NCBI RefSeq assembly: GCF_005239225.2
Contig: NC_133294.1
Coordinates: forward strand, 22,271,631 to 22,335,630
Direction of reading: 5' to 3'
Length of the DNA stretch: 64,000 nucleotides
From: Populus alba
Lineage: Eukaryota > Streptophyta > Magnoliopsida > Malpighiales > Salicaceae
The notes beneath the pieces are model-generated. The model ran no database searches. It saw only the letters and a program-made list of their open reading frames with translations, and was not told where the DNA came from. Of the stretch, positions 37,293 to 47,895 are shown piece after piece (the stretch's first letter is position 1; each line of letters opens with the position of its first letter). Both the position numbers and the translations under genes were made by a program.

Positions 37293-37370
37293 TGCTAAAA
37301 AATTATATAAATTATATCTTGAAGCCTCACCTAACAGCTTAAATAATTGAGTTGAGATAGTTCTTTAACA
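37293..37370 (+). repeat. Right TRIM terminal repeat of the composite
   Basis: 78 bp, TGCTAAAAAATTATATAAAT to TTCTTTAACA. It is preceded by TRIM internal sequence (ATCACAAGTTTGAATTTCGT, CTTGTGCAATTCAAGTTC) that matches 19070-19196. Confidence 0.7.
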
Positions 37371-37773
37371 GGGGATAAGAAAGAGGATTATTATCAGGTA
37401 AATAAATGAATTCAGCTGAAAACTATGAATTACCATTTGTACTCTAACAATAGATCGGAGTATTTAACATGATCAGTTGAATTTCTCTCCGTCCAAATAT
37501 AAAATGCTCGAATCACTGACCATGTAATCGAAGAAGAAAAAAAATAGAGAGGGCAAATCTACGAAGCAATGGGGTGGATGTTCAACATGAGCATCCGAAA
37601 GTTGACAACTTGGTGATTTTGTTCGACTAGGTTGTTCTTAATTTCTTGGAAAGAACTTTCAACATCCAAATTGTCAACAAACTCTATCCTAGCTACCTAG
37701 ATAATAGTGGAATTGTATCCCTACTCTAGATAGAGGCACACTGTTCAGAAAACCAGGCACCTGTACTGAGTAC

Positions 37774-37780
37774 TATAAAT
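37774..37780 (+). promoter_or_regulatory. TATA box of BBE-3
   Basis: TATAAAT, 51 bases before the ATG, followed by GAGAGGGAGCCTCAAGCCCA. The GGGAGCCTC element is shared with BBE-1. The stretch 37376-37773 upstream holds no other recognisable feature. Confidence 0.6.
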
Positions 37781-37830
37781 GAGAGGGAGCCTCAAGCCCA
37801 CTTCTATAGGCAAATAAGATTTTAACAGAG

Positions 37831-39429
37831 ATGAATTCCTTAATCCCTTCAATTCTGCCATTTTTGTCCATGTTTCTGCTTTCTTTCTCATGGACAACTT
37901 CAGCTCACACTCATGACGATTTTCTTGATTGCCTTTATAACAAAAACAGCGACTCCATTTCTAAGGTAATTTACACCCCAATAAACTCCTCATATCCATC
38001 TGTCCTGCAGTTTTCTATTCGAAACCTCAGGTTCAATACAACCGCCACCCCGAAACCACTAGTCATTGTTACCCCTGTGAATGTTTCCCAGATTCAAGAT
38101 GTTGTTATTTGTTCCAAGAAACATGGCTTGCAAATTAGAGTGCGTAGTGGTGGCCATGACTTTGAGGGTCTTTCTTATGTTTCCATTGTCCCCTTTGTCC
38201 TTGTTGATCTTATTAATCTTCGAATGATCAACGTTGATGTTAAGAATAGCAATGCATGGGTTGAAGCTGGGGCAACTTTAGGTGAAGTTTATTATAGCAT
38301 TGCTGAGAAAAGCAAAACCCTTGCTTTTCCTGCTGGTGTTAGCCCTACTGTGGGTGTTGGTGGGCACTTCAGTGGAGGAGGATCTGGCATGATTCTCCGT
38401 AAATTTGGCCTAGCCGCAGACCATATCACCGATGCTGTATTAGTTGATGTTGAAGGTAGAATACATGACAGAAAATCAATGGGAGAAGATTTATTTTGGG
38501 CCATTCGAGGCGGTGGAGGAAACACGTTCGGCATCGTTGTTGCATGGAAACTAAACTTGGTTCGAGTTCCACCTATCGTGACTGGTTTCAATGTCTCAAG
38601 AACCTTGGAACAAAATGCAACAAAGCTTGTCCACCGGTGGCAATTCGTATCAAACAAGCTTCATGAAGATATTTTCACAAGAATTTTCCTAAGGAAGGTT
38701 GAATCTAGCCAAAGAGGAAAGACTACAATACAAGCTGCATTCACTACCTTATTTCTTGGTGAGGTAGATAAGCTTCTTTCATTGATGCAAGAGAGCTTTC
38801 CCGAGCTCGGATTGGTGAAGGAAGATTGCATTGAAATGAGCTGGATCGAGTCAGTTCTCTATTTTGCCGGATTCCCAAGCAACACATCTTTGGATGCTTT
38901 ACTTGATAGGACTCCTATATCTGAGGTATTTTTCAAAACAAAATCAGACTACGTGAAGGAACCTTTACCGGAAATCGCATTGGAGGGTATTTGGGAACGG
39001 ATGGATCAATTAGAGGTCCAGATATCTGAATTGCAATTTACTGCGTATGGAGGCAAGATGGATGAGATATCAGAGTCCAGCCTTCCATTTCCACATAGAG
39101 CTGGAATTATATTTCAAATTGAATACGCGGTGCTTTGGGAAGATGAAAGTAGTGAGGCATCCCAACGGTATATAAGTTGGATAAGAAGGCTACTCGATTA
39201 CATGACTCCTTACGTTTCAAAAAATCCTCGACAAGTATACGTGAATTATAGAGATCTTGACCTTGGAATCAATAACCTTAATGGCAACACAAGTTACAAA
39301 CAAGCAAGCATCTGGGGCAGGAAATATTTCAAGAAGAACTTTGATAGGTTGGTACGGGTGAAGACTGCAGTTGATCCTGCTAATTTCTTCAGGCATGAAC
39401 AAAGCATTCCTCCTCTCTCGTCTTGGTGA
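37831..39429 (+). CDS. BBE-3: BBE-like FAD oxidoreductase with Ser in place of the Cys anchor
   Basis: Intronless, 532 aa, full length. Signal peptide about residues 1-25 (ending TTSA). Conserved disulfide pair Cys34/Cys94. FAD_binding_4 domain about 72-210, with His109 in RSGGHDFEG. The second FAD anchor is changed: PAGVSPTVG, Ser171 for Cys, which needs a single base change from a Cys codon. Val174 at the gate position. The C-terminal BBE domain has VNYRDLDLG, then FFRHEQSIPPLSSW. It is closest to BBE-1 (shared KVIYTPINSSY, QFSIRNLRFNT and the PPLSSW tail). It is probably secreted and carries monocovalent FAD. The 3' flank has four TAATG units at about 39535-39557 and an AATAAATAAA signal near 39604. 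Confidence 0.92.
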   Translation: MNSLIPSILPFLSMFLLSFSWTTSAHTHDDFLDCLYNKNSDSISKVIYTPINSSYPSVLQFSIRNLRFNTTATPKPLVIVTPVNVSQIQDVVICSKKHGLQIRVRSGGHDFEGLSYVSIVPFVLVDLINLRMINVDVKNSNAWVEAGATLGEVYYSIAEKSKTLAFPAGVSPTVGVGGHFSGGGSGMILRKFGLAADHITDAVLVDVEGRIHDRKSMGEDLFWAIRGGGGNTFGIVVAWKLNLVRVPPIVTGFNVSRTLEQNATKLVHRWQFVSNKLHEDIFTRIFLRKVESSQRGKTTIQAAFTTLFLGEVDKLLSLMQESFPELGLVKEDCIEMSWIESVLYFAGFPSNTSLDALLDRTPISEVFFKTKSDYVKEPLPEIALEGIWERMDQLEVQISELQFTAYGGKMDEISESSLPFPHRAGIIFQIEYAVLWEDESSEASQRYISWIRRLLDYMTPYVSKNPRQVYVNYRDLDLGINNLNGNTSYKQASIWGRKYFKKNFDRLVRVKTAVDPANFFRHEQSIPPLSSW

Positions 39430-41240
39430 TAGGAGAGAGTTACAAAATGGTACAAGACAGCATAAATGATAAATTAAAGGATGTGTTTCGTCTCTCTTAG
39501 ACATCAATAAGAGCTCCCACTGTTTTGATCTTTCAATGTAATGTAATGTAATGTAATTGCACGTTTCCGTGTCTATCAAGTGTGAGCAGATACAAATTAA
39601 TCAAATAAATAAAGGCATCCTTGCTAATGATTTATAGCATGCATTTCATTCCTATACATGTTAACAAGAAATGATTGATATAGATTTCGTTTTCTATGCC
39701 TTACTGTAGTGTGAAAAAAACTATATGATATGTGAAGAACTGTTCTGCCAGATTTATTTTTTCTAGCTAGTTTTTATACATATGTGTTTGCGTGCTTTAA
39801 TTAGTATAATATGATGCATATAATCAAATTTAGTCTAACGATTATTTATCTACCGGTAAGCTCATTTGAACATAGTTATTGTTAGATATGGCTCATATCT
39901 TGTCCCAAACATGGTATTAGATCATAATTTAGTTGTTGATTTGATAAAAATGATAAATTAAAGCTTAAGATTTTCTTTTTAAAATTCAGTGTTCCCAAAT
40001 TCAACAATAGCTCAAGTCAATGAATTCAATTTGAACAAAATTCCTACCAATTTCTAATTTTTTTAATGGTAGGCAAGATCGGAAACTAAATTTGTTTACA
40101 TATAATACAATATTGAAATTTGTAATAGCCCGAGTCACTAGTTTATGATTTGAAAATTACTCTAAAATTTTAATTATGTTTTTAATGCACTTACAAATAT
40201 AATTATTAATTAGGGGGATTGCCGCACCAAACTATACTTTTCTAAAACATGATACAAAAATTTCATCTAGTAATGATTATATTATTAATTTTTTTAAAAA
40301 TTATCTTTTTCAAAGCTTAAAATTATTATGTGAAGCATAATAAATGATTATATATTATTATATAGCATAAAGATTGCTTGGTCATTAAAGCTTTTTTATT
40401 TTATCAAATAACCATTTCAATAAGAAATGTAAATTGTTAAGGGAAGTTCAATTAATATTTATATATTACTCTCTAATATTAATGTATAGATTATTTATAA
40501 TTTTTTTTGAATTACAAGTTAATTTGAAGGATGATTGTCGGTTTATCATATTATCATTCAAGATTTAAATCTTATGACCAGTCGCATGAATAAAATGATA
40601 TTTTATAGTTAAAACAATAAAAAAATTATTTAAGAAAGTTTATGATTGACCGCCTCTTCACAAATATATCAATTTGAATAAAAATAAAAAAACTACCAGA
40701 CGCCTTTGATTAAAAAAAGTCAAGAGCACTCCTCGTCAACAATTTTATCATCAAGTATTCAAGGATAAGGTTTGGAGTTTAAGAACACTGAAAATATTAT
40801 CACTAATTCTAAATTTCCATTACTAAAAGAGACCATGCACGTTTTTTTACATACAGAAGTGTAAATATACAGTACCGTGTCTCAATTTGCATGTCATATC
40901 ATCGTAGTTTTGACACTTCAAAGAACACAATGATTTCTTATGCTGCATGCTTGCAATGAAACGAATAAATTTGTCCTTTGTGTTGAATATTTGGAACCAG
41001 TCAACTCAAACATTCAACACCAGGGGGGGTTCATTGTATTTGTTTTTGCTAAATTTGCAGTTTTAATTTTCAAGCAACACTTAATTAATAGTCGAGATTA
41101 CCAGTAAGTTAATGAAGAAAAAGAGTTCTGCAAAAGAGAGAAATAAAATAGAAAAAAACAAGAGCAAAAACTATACATAAACCTCTATGCCCATTATACC
41201 CAGACCTAGCCGCCGCCGCAAAAGGAGGAGGAACTGGCCA
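39430..41240. other. 3' flank of BBE-3 and intergenic DNA
   Basis: No gene seen. A degraded minus-strand TRIM-like remnant lies at about 40360-40480 (GGTCATTAAAGC and ATATTACTCTCTAAT). The rest is AT-rich. Confidence 0.45.
40360..40480 (-). repeat. Degraded TRIM-like remnant
   Basis: On the minus strand it reads ATTAGAGAGTAATATATAAA..., then a GAAATGGTTATTTGA part, then GCTTTAATGACCAAGCAATC. These match in order the terminal repeat and internal start of the TRIM at 6318-6520. No clear ends. Confidence 0.45.
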
Positions 41241-42020
41241 TCTTCTCTACTCTAACCACCTGAAAATACCAAAATATACGTGTAATTTGATGGTGGGTAG
41301 GCGAAAACTGGGCTTGGATATATGTAGGATGAAAGTGGTTACAAAAATAATGGTACGGTACTGATTTAGAAACCCTCTCGACCAATTAATTTCTTGTTAA
41401 TTTATCGATATATAATGAGCCTTTCCAGTACTCAATTTAATGGCCACTGTAAGGCAACATCCGAGACATTTGATTCAGAAATACGAGAGGTTGAGGATAA
41501 CCCACCGTTCCACTTTCGTTATAACTTGCAGCAATATTGCGTCAATAGACGCTCCTTCTGTTGGACGGGTTCATGTGCAGCCATTGTAGCAAATCAACAC
41601 CGAGCAAAATATCAACCTCGTAAGATCCGTTATGGCATGATCTTCTTCCTACAAGCAAGAAACAGCCATGAAATGGATCGTGTGGCTCCCATTGCCCCTT
41701 CCCCATCAATCATTAATCATGCCATGCCTAGTATCCAGCCATGATTGAAAGAAAAAACACGAAAACAGCCGCTGTCATCAGCTGGGTCCCATACAAAATC
41801 ATTCCAATCACAGCACAGCCACCGTTGGTGGCACTAGTGCGTGGCACCCTATCACCCTCCACTTCTAACCTCATGTATTCTTGCCAGGTGGACGATCATT
41901 ATTTTTCCAAGAGTTTTGTGTCGTGGGGATGGCATCTCCCTCCTGTGGAGCCATCAACATCTTCATCATCACCCCTCACTCATCTTCTCTACTCTAACCA
42001 CCTTAAAATACCAAAATATA
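41241..42020. repeat. Pair of 39-bp direct repeats flanking about 700 bp
   Basis: The block at 41241-41279 and the block at 41982-42020 share ATCTTCTCTACTCTAACCAC followed by C(T)GAAAATACCAAAATATA with two differences. On the minus strand both precede an ATG (MASSSSFCGGG then stop at 41242; MSEG then stop at the other). This may be a duplicated exon start or leader. Confidence 0.6.
41728..41874 (-). CDS. Possible small membrane protein, 48 aa
   Basis: I do not recognise the family. Minus strand, ATG at 41874, stop TAG at 41730-41728. The N-terminus is charged (MRLEVEGDRVPRTS), followed by NGGCAVIGMILYGTQ and a hydrophobic stretch MTAAVFVFFLSIMAGY that could be one membrane segment. A short upstream ORF (MMKMLMAPQEG start) ends four bases into this one. 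Composition is protein-like compared with the surrounding AT-rich DNA, but there is no promoter or conservation evidence. It could be a remnant or chance. Confidence 0.3.
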   Translation of the reverse strand: MRLEVEGDRVPRTSATNGGCAVIGMILYGTQLMTAAVFVFFLSIMAGY

Positions 42021-42927
42021 TAGAAAAATTTTATAAAGGTTGAAAAAACTTAATTTGAGTTTAAATGTAAAATCTTTGTCCTAAGTCACTTTAAAATCAG
42101 TGATTCTGATTATGAACTTAAGAAAATCATAAAAAACAATAACAAAGCAGAACTTAAAAAAAATATTATAAAACAAAATTACTTTTTAAAACCAAAAAAA
42201 AAAAACCAAGCTAGCTTATGGCAAACTTTCTAAACTTGATCTAATTTTTTAAACTTGTAACCCATGAAATTTTTAAACCAATTCAATCAAAAAGCTTAAT
42301 CCCCCAATCAAATTAATTTTGAATAATGAAATCAAGAAAAATATCAATTTAAAAAACTTGATAAAGGAAAAAAAAAAAGACATCAATAAAAAGAATGGAG
42401 ATCAAATTTGTTAGGAAAAAAAAAACTCATTAAAGATGAAATTGTAAAAAAAAAAAAAAACATTAAAAATAAAAAGCAATCAAAAGAATGGAAAAAAATT
42501 GAAAGATAAAAAACAAAAAGAGGTGAGACTAGAAAAATATTTATAATTTTATAGCTTATTAAAACAAAAGTAATCAAAAGAAAGAAGACTAAGTCTGAAA
42601 GATTAAAAAATAAAAAGAGGTGAAATTCAAAAATATTTGTAATTTTATGGTTTATTCAAAATAAAAAAAAATACAATCAAAAGGACATGGACCAAATGTG
42701 AAGGAAAAGAAAATTGAAGGGGTTGGTCTAAAATTTTGAAGGGGTTAGCACTTAATTCAAGGAGAAGAGAGGAAAAAGTAAAGAAATGATCATTGACACC
42801 AAACCCAAGGTGTGTTCGGGGCACTCCTCGGCCTATCACATCAGAGGGTGAGACCTTTCAAACACCGCTGCGAAAGACAGTATTTGGTAGTCGGACAACC
42901 CTAAACGCACTGCCAAAAAATATCAAT
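42021..42927. other. Intergenic, A-rich
   Basis: Purine-rich AAAAAGAGGTGAAA-type motifs recur around 42350-42650. No gene seen. It leads into the minisatellite. Confidence 0.45.
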
Positions 42928-43050
42928 CAATCCGGAAAACCTATCTTGGTTACCAATCATTCTAGCATTCCTATTCGGAAGCCAATATTTCGGTATTCTT
43001 TATGAATATCAATCAATTTGGTCAATCCATCTTAGTTGCCAATCCATTTA
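42928..43050. repeat. 86-bp minisatellite, left part (about 1.4 units)
   Basis: Unit with ACCAATCATTCTAGCATTCC, GGAAGCCAATATTTCGGTAT and GAATATCAATCAAT motifs. It continues on the other side of the Copia element at 47896. Confidence 0.8.
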
Positions 43051-43192
43051 TATTATAGAATGTAATTATATAGGAAATATTGTAGTCATATTCTTATGTG
43101 GAAATCTCCACCTTTACTATTGTATATTGTCCTACTCATATATATAGAAAGGGTTGGCTAACTATTAGGTTAAGCCTCCTAATTATTTCTCA
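43051..43192 (+). repeat. 5' LTR of the Copia element
   Basis: 142 bp, TATTATAGAATGTAATTATA to TTATTTCTCA. The TG start expected of an LTR reads TA here in both copies. Confidence 0.85.
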
Positions 43193-43195
43193 ATT

Positions 43196-43207
43196 TGGTA
43201 TTAGAGC
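43196..43207 (+). other. Primer-binding site
   Basis: TGGTATTAGAGC, three bases after the LTR end. It is complementary to the 3' end of plant initiator-Met tRNA apart from T for C at position 7. Confidence 0.8.
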
Positions 43208-43264
43208 CTTCGGCCGTTAAAACTCTTTTCTCCCTTTGCAGTCGGCCCTAATTTTTTCTCCCCC

Positions 43265-44470
43265 ATGGACTCTCTTCCTGCTGCCGTCGTTGCCATCTCT
43301 CCTTCCACCCCTGCTGCAACATCACCGGCCAACCATCCTCTTGCTGCTGGCCGAGAACAACTTCCTCATGTGTCTAATTCTTCTTCTCATGATTCTGCCG
43401 TTCCTTTGCCTCTTATGGGAACACACACTTCAACAATGGTTCCTCTATCAAACACCCACTAAATTGTGTCGTTGAAACTTATGAACACAAACTATCTTTA
43501 TTGGAGAATACAGATGAAGCCATATCTCCTTGGTCAAGGTGTTTTTCACTTTGTTGATGGCTCCTTGCCGTCTCATATGATTGATGCTTCGACTAGTTCT
43601 TCCTCTGCCATCAACCCTTTTTTTCTTCGTTGGAAGCAATAAGATCAACTTATTTTGAGTGCTCTACTCTCCTCTCTCTCCGTGGATGTGTTGCATCTTG
43701 TAGTGGATTGTTTTACTTCACATTGTGTTTGGCACATGCTTTAGAAGGCACTTGCCTCTCCATCTAATTCTCGGATCATGCAACTACATAGCTCCTTTCA
43801 AGACCTTCGACAAGGTGATGCATCCATTAGTATGTATATGCAGCAAGCCAAATCATTATTTGACGAATTGGTTGTTGCTGGTCACCCAATGTCTCTTGAA
43901 GATTTCAATCTCTATGTGTTTCGTGGCCTTCGCGGTGAGTTCAAAGACTTGGTAACTAGCCTCATAACCAAGGCCAAACCGCTATCGTATGCTGATCTTC
44001 ATAGCCATCTCCTTACCCATGAGTTTCTGCACAAGAATTATTTTCACTCCATGGCTGTCGGTTCATCCTCTTCGCCCCTGCTGTCTTCTTCTTCTCTGCT
44101 GCAGCAGCCACCATTGCTGCCAACATCTCAGATTTCTGCTCATCTTGCCATGACTAATCACAGCCGAAACAGGGGACGTTATAGGGGTAATTGGTGTCCC
44201 AACAACAACCGATTTCAGGCCCAAAACAGAGGCCACTCTGCTGCAGATTGGAGGCAGAATCAGTGGCAGAACAGGCGCACCTCTGCTGTAAATTTCAGGC
44301 CGAATCAGGGGCAGTGGTCTAGACATGTACGCTGCCAAGTATGTTCCAATCTTGGCCATTCAGCTCTTCAATGCTCTCAGTTTCGCAGCAGCCCTCTGCT
44401 CACCTTGCTGTTGCGAATGATTCTGCTGCAACGACTTGGTTTCCCGACACCGGCGCGAATCAACATGTGA
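43265..44470 (+). pseudogene. Copia gag, interrupted
   Basis: One frame from the ATG at 43265 with stops at 43460-43462 (TAA), 43640-43642 (TAA) and 43742-43744 (TAG). It contains the retrotransposon gag core (NYLYWRIQMKPYL near 43490; LRGEFKDLVTSL near 43930) and a CCHC zinc knuckle (CQVCSNLGHSALQC, about 44331-44372), which binds element RNA in the intact protein. After the knuckle the frame is lost. The pol frame overlaps by a one-base shift, so gag and pol are no longer joined as they normally are in Copia. Confidence 0.85.
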
Positions 44471-47400
44471 CGCCTGACCTTGCAACTCTAACTGATTCTG
44501 CTCCTTATCTTGGTAATGATTTCTTGCATGTTGGTGATAGTAAGGCCCTTGACATATCCCATGTTGGACATACTACTTTATATTCCCCAAAACGCTTGTT
44601 TACTTTAACTAATGTTCTTCGTGTGCCTCACATTACCAAACCGTTGTTATCTGTTCAGAAATTTTGTCGTGATAATCATGTTTATTTTGAATTTCATGAT
44701 TTTGTGTTTTATGTGAAGGATCTCGTCACCAAGGAAGTTCTTCTTTCCGGTCGGAGTCATGATGGCCTTTATGTTCTCTCCGAGTCTTCGGCTATGTCAG
44801 TTCCTCAAGCTTTTTGGTCTTTTTGCATTTCCGCTACAACCGACCTGTGGCATCATCGTTTAGGTCATCCAACTCCTCGCATTCTAAATTTGTTAGTTTC
44901 CAATAATAAAATTATTTGTACGTCAAGACGATCTTTTACTCAATGTCAAGCATGTCTTTTAGGCAAGTCATCCCGTTTGTCATTACGACCAACGGGTCAC
45001 AAAACTTCTACCCCACTTGAAATAATTTTTAGTGATGTTTGGGGCCCTGCTCCAATGTTTTCTTCTGATGGTTTTTGTTATTTTGTTATCTTTGTTGATG
45101 CGCACACTAAATATATCTGGTATTATCCGCTTGTTGCGAAATCTGATGTATTTTCCACGTTTCAACGTTTTCAAACACTTGTTGAGCGTTAGTTTTCTCT
45201 TAAAATTAAATCTGTTCAAACTGATTGGGGTGGTGAATATAAAAAATTAAATAATTTTTTTCAAACCATTGGTATTCATCATCAATTAATTTGTCCTCAT
45301 ACTCATGAACAAAATGGCACAGTTGAACGTCGTCATAGACATATTGTCGAAACTGGCCTAACCCTTTTAGGCCAGTGTAATGCCCCATTACGTTTTTGGA
45401 ACTATGTTATGGAATCATCGGTATATCTTATTAATCGCATGCCTACTCATATTCTTCAAAATAAATCTCCTTTTGCGTGTCTGTTTCATCGCACTCCTGA
45501 TTATAACTTCCTACGTACATTTGAGTGTCTTTGTTTTTCATTTTTACGTCCATATCATGCTCATAAATTAGATTTTCGGTCTTCTCCTTGTGTGTTTTTA
45601 GGCTATAGCTCTTCTCATCTTGGTTATCAGTGTCTTGATTTAGAGTCTGGTCGTGTATATGTCTCCCGTCATGTTCGTTTTCATGAATTTGTCTTTCCTT
45701 TTAAAAAGTCTGAACAGGTAACAACACCCTCGGTTCCCCCCACTCCACCTACCTATCTTCCATCCTTGCATTCCCCTTCTTGTTTTTAGCCTATTCCTTC
45801 CCAAATCGGCAGAAAACACAACCCACCTTTGCCCCTTACCGCACCTCCCCAGCTTGCCCCCTTGCCCATTGATTCAGTTGACCCTGCCTCACCACCCCAC
45901 ACAGCCATATTGTCACCACGTGCTTGTCTTTCTAATGATTATTGTGCAGGAACAGGTTATGAATTGCAGGATTCAGTAGCGACACAACCCAGCACCTCCC
46001 CGGCTTCACCTCCTGGTCTACCACTTTGTGTTGACCTCTCCTCTTATCCCCTTCAGCACATTCCAGGTACAGGTACTGCTACTCCATGTCCAACTGCTCC
46101 TAAACACCCCATGGTTTTTCGTCCAAGACAGCCCAAGACAGCGCTGACCACCACCACGACAGCCACATCTGCTGCCTCCTTTAGTCAGGTAGCTTCTCCT
46201 CCCTCGCATGAGACACTTATTTTTTCTGATGCTAACAGATATGAGGCGTGGCATAATGCTATGCGTGAGGAAATTCAGGCCTTACGCGCAAACATAACAT
46301 GGACTTTAGTGTCGTTTCATCCGTCCATGAATGTTGTTGGTAGCCGATGGGTCTACAAAATTAAACGCAGATCTGATGGTAGCATTGAGAGGTATAAGGC
46401 ACGTCTGGTTGCTAGGGGCTTCACTCAGCAAGAAGGTATTGATTACTCAGAAACTTTTAGTCCTGTTATCAAACAGGCAACGATACGCTTAGTGTTCTCC
46501 ATTGCAGTTTCGAGTGGTTGGAAAATTCATCAGCTTGACATTCATAATGCATTTCTAAATGGAGTCCTTGATGAAAAGGTTTACATGAAACAACCTCCAG
46601 GTTTTGTTGATTCTGCTCTCCCAGGTCATGTATGTCGATTGCATAAATCTTTATATGGGTTAAAACAGGCTTCGCGGACTTGGTACACTTGTCTGAATGA
46701 CTTCCTATTATCCATTGGTTTTCGTGCTTCTAAAGTGGATACCTCATTGTTTATCTTCTCGGTTGGTAGCGATATTTGTTATCTTTTGGTTTATGTTGAT
46801 GATATTTTGCTTACGGGTAATAATGTTATTCTGCTACAACGCCTCATTCAGCTATTGAGCTCAGAATTTAAACTTCGGGATTTGGGTGATGTTCATTATT
46901 TTTTGGGTATTGAAGTGCAGTGTACTGGTCTGGGACTTATGCTTTGCCAACATAAGTATACACTTGACATCCTCACACGAGCTGGTATGTTATCCTGTAA
47001 ACCAGTTGATACTCCTATTTCGGCATCCAAAGCCACCATTATACCGGATCCATTGTTTTCTGATGCTACTCGTTTTCAGCAACTTGTTGGTGCTCTCCAA
47101 TATCTCACTTTCACACGCCTAGATATTTGCTTTGCTGTTAACCGGGTCTGTCAGTTTATGCATGCTCCTACAGAATCTCTTTGGGCCGCCGTGAAACGCA
47201 TCTTGTGTTATCTTCGTGGTACGGCATCACATGGTTTACATATTACCCGCAGCTCTTCTTTTGCTTTACACGGTTTAACAGATGCAGATTGGGCAGATAG
47301 TATTGAGGACAGAAAGTCTACAGGTGGTTACCTTGTGTTCTTTGGTCAGAAGCCGATTTCCTGGAAATCGAGTAAGCAACGCACTGTTGCTCGTTCTTCA

Positions 47401-47733
47401 ACGGAAGCTGATTACAAAGCCTTAGCCGATGGCACGGCTGAAGTTATCTGGCTTCAGTACTTGTTAACGGATCTTCAGATTCCTACTGCTTCTGCCCCTA
47501 TTATCTGGTGTGACAACCTTGGTGCCACGTATTTGTCCTCAAATCCTGTATTTCGTGCTCGCACAAAACATATTGAGATTGATTATCATTTTGTTCGTGC
47601 GAAGAAGGAGATTCAGATTCATTTTATTTCCTCTCAGGATCAACTTCCCGATGTCTTCACTAAGCCACTTCCTGCTTCTTCGTTTACTGCTTTTAGATTC
47701 AAGCTTCGGGTTGATCCTCCACCCTTAGCTTGA
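44385..47733 (+). pseudogene. Copia pol: protease, integrase, reverse transcriptase, RNase H
   Basis: A single frame, broken by TAG at 45190-45192 and 45787-45789. Protease motif FPDTGANQHVT near 44442. gag-pre-integrase LWHHRLGHP near 44850. HHCC zinc finger ending CQACLLGKS near 44950. Integrase core starting SDVWGP near 45030 and continuing past the first stop through HEQNGTVERRHRHIVE near 45310. Reverse transcriptase about 46330-46900 with LDIHNAFLNG, YGLKQASRTW and catalytic YVDD. RNase H about 47280-47600 with DADWADS and SSTEADYKAL. The long 3' segment from 45829 on is uninterrupted for 634 codons, so decay is recent. The first stop lies within integrase, removing everything downstream. 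Confidence 0.9.
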
Positions 47734-47753
47734 ACCCTTAGCTTGAGGAGGCG

Positions 47754-47895
47754 TATTATAGAATGTAATTATATAGGAAATATTGTAGTCATATTCTTAT
47801 GTGGTAATCTCCACCTTTACTATTGTATATTGCCCTACTCATATATATAGAAAGGGTTGGCTAACTATTAGGTTAAGCCTTTTAATTATTTCTCA
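47754..47895 (+). repeat. 3' LTR of the Copia element
   Basis: 142 bp, four substitutions from the 5' LTR (about 97 percent identity by my count). Confidence 0.85.

Larger units (their letters stand above)
32867..37370 (+). mobile_element. Composite TRIM/Copia element
   Basis: Order: TRIM terminal repeat (32867-32943), primer-binding site (32945-32956), Copia internal region (to about 36933), Copia LTR (36934-37158), second primer-binding-like site (37160-37170), TRIM internal sequence, TRIM terminal repeat (37293-37370). The flanks GAGGA (32862-32866) and GGGGA (37371-37375) fit a 5-bp target duplication with one change. The outer ends are therefore those of a TRIM element. The Copia part has only one LTR and joins the TRIM at both primer-binding sites. 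Confidence 0.7.
43051..47895 (+). mobile_element. Copia retrotransposon, structurally complete, 4.85 kb
   Basis: Two 142-bp LTRs (43051-43192 and 47754-47895) differ at four positions. A primer-binding site TGGTATTAGAGC (43196-43207) matches the initiator-Met tRNA end with one change. A purine tract GAGGAGG lies just before the 3' LTR. Between them gag, protease, integrase, reverse transcriptase and RNase H are all present in Copia order. It is coding-dead: three stops in gag, one frameshift near 44380, two stops in pol. The target is the 86-bp minisatellite. Flanking pentamers ATTTA and ATTAT do not match well, so the target duplication is unclear. Confidence 0.9.
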
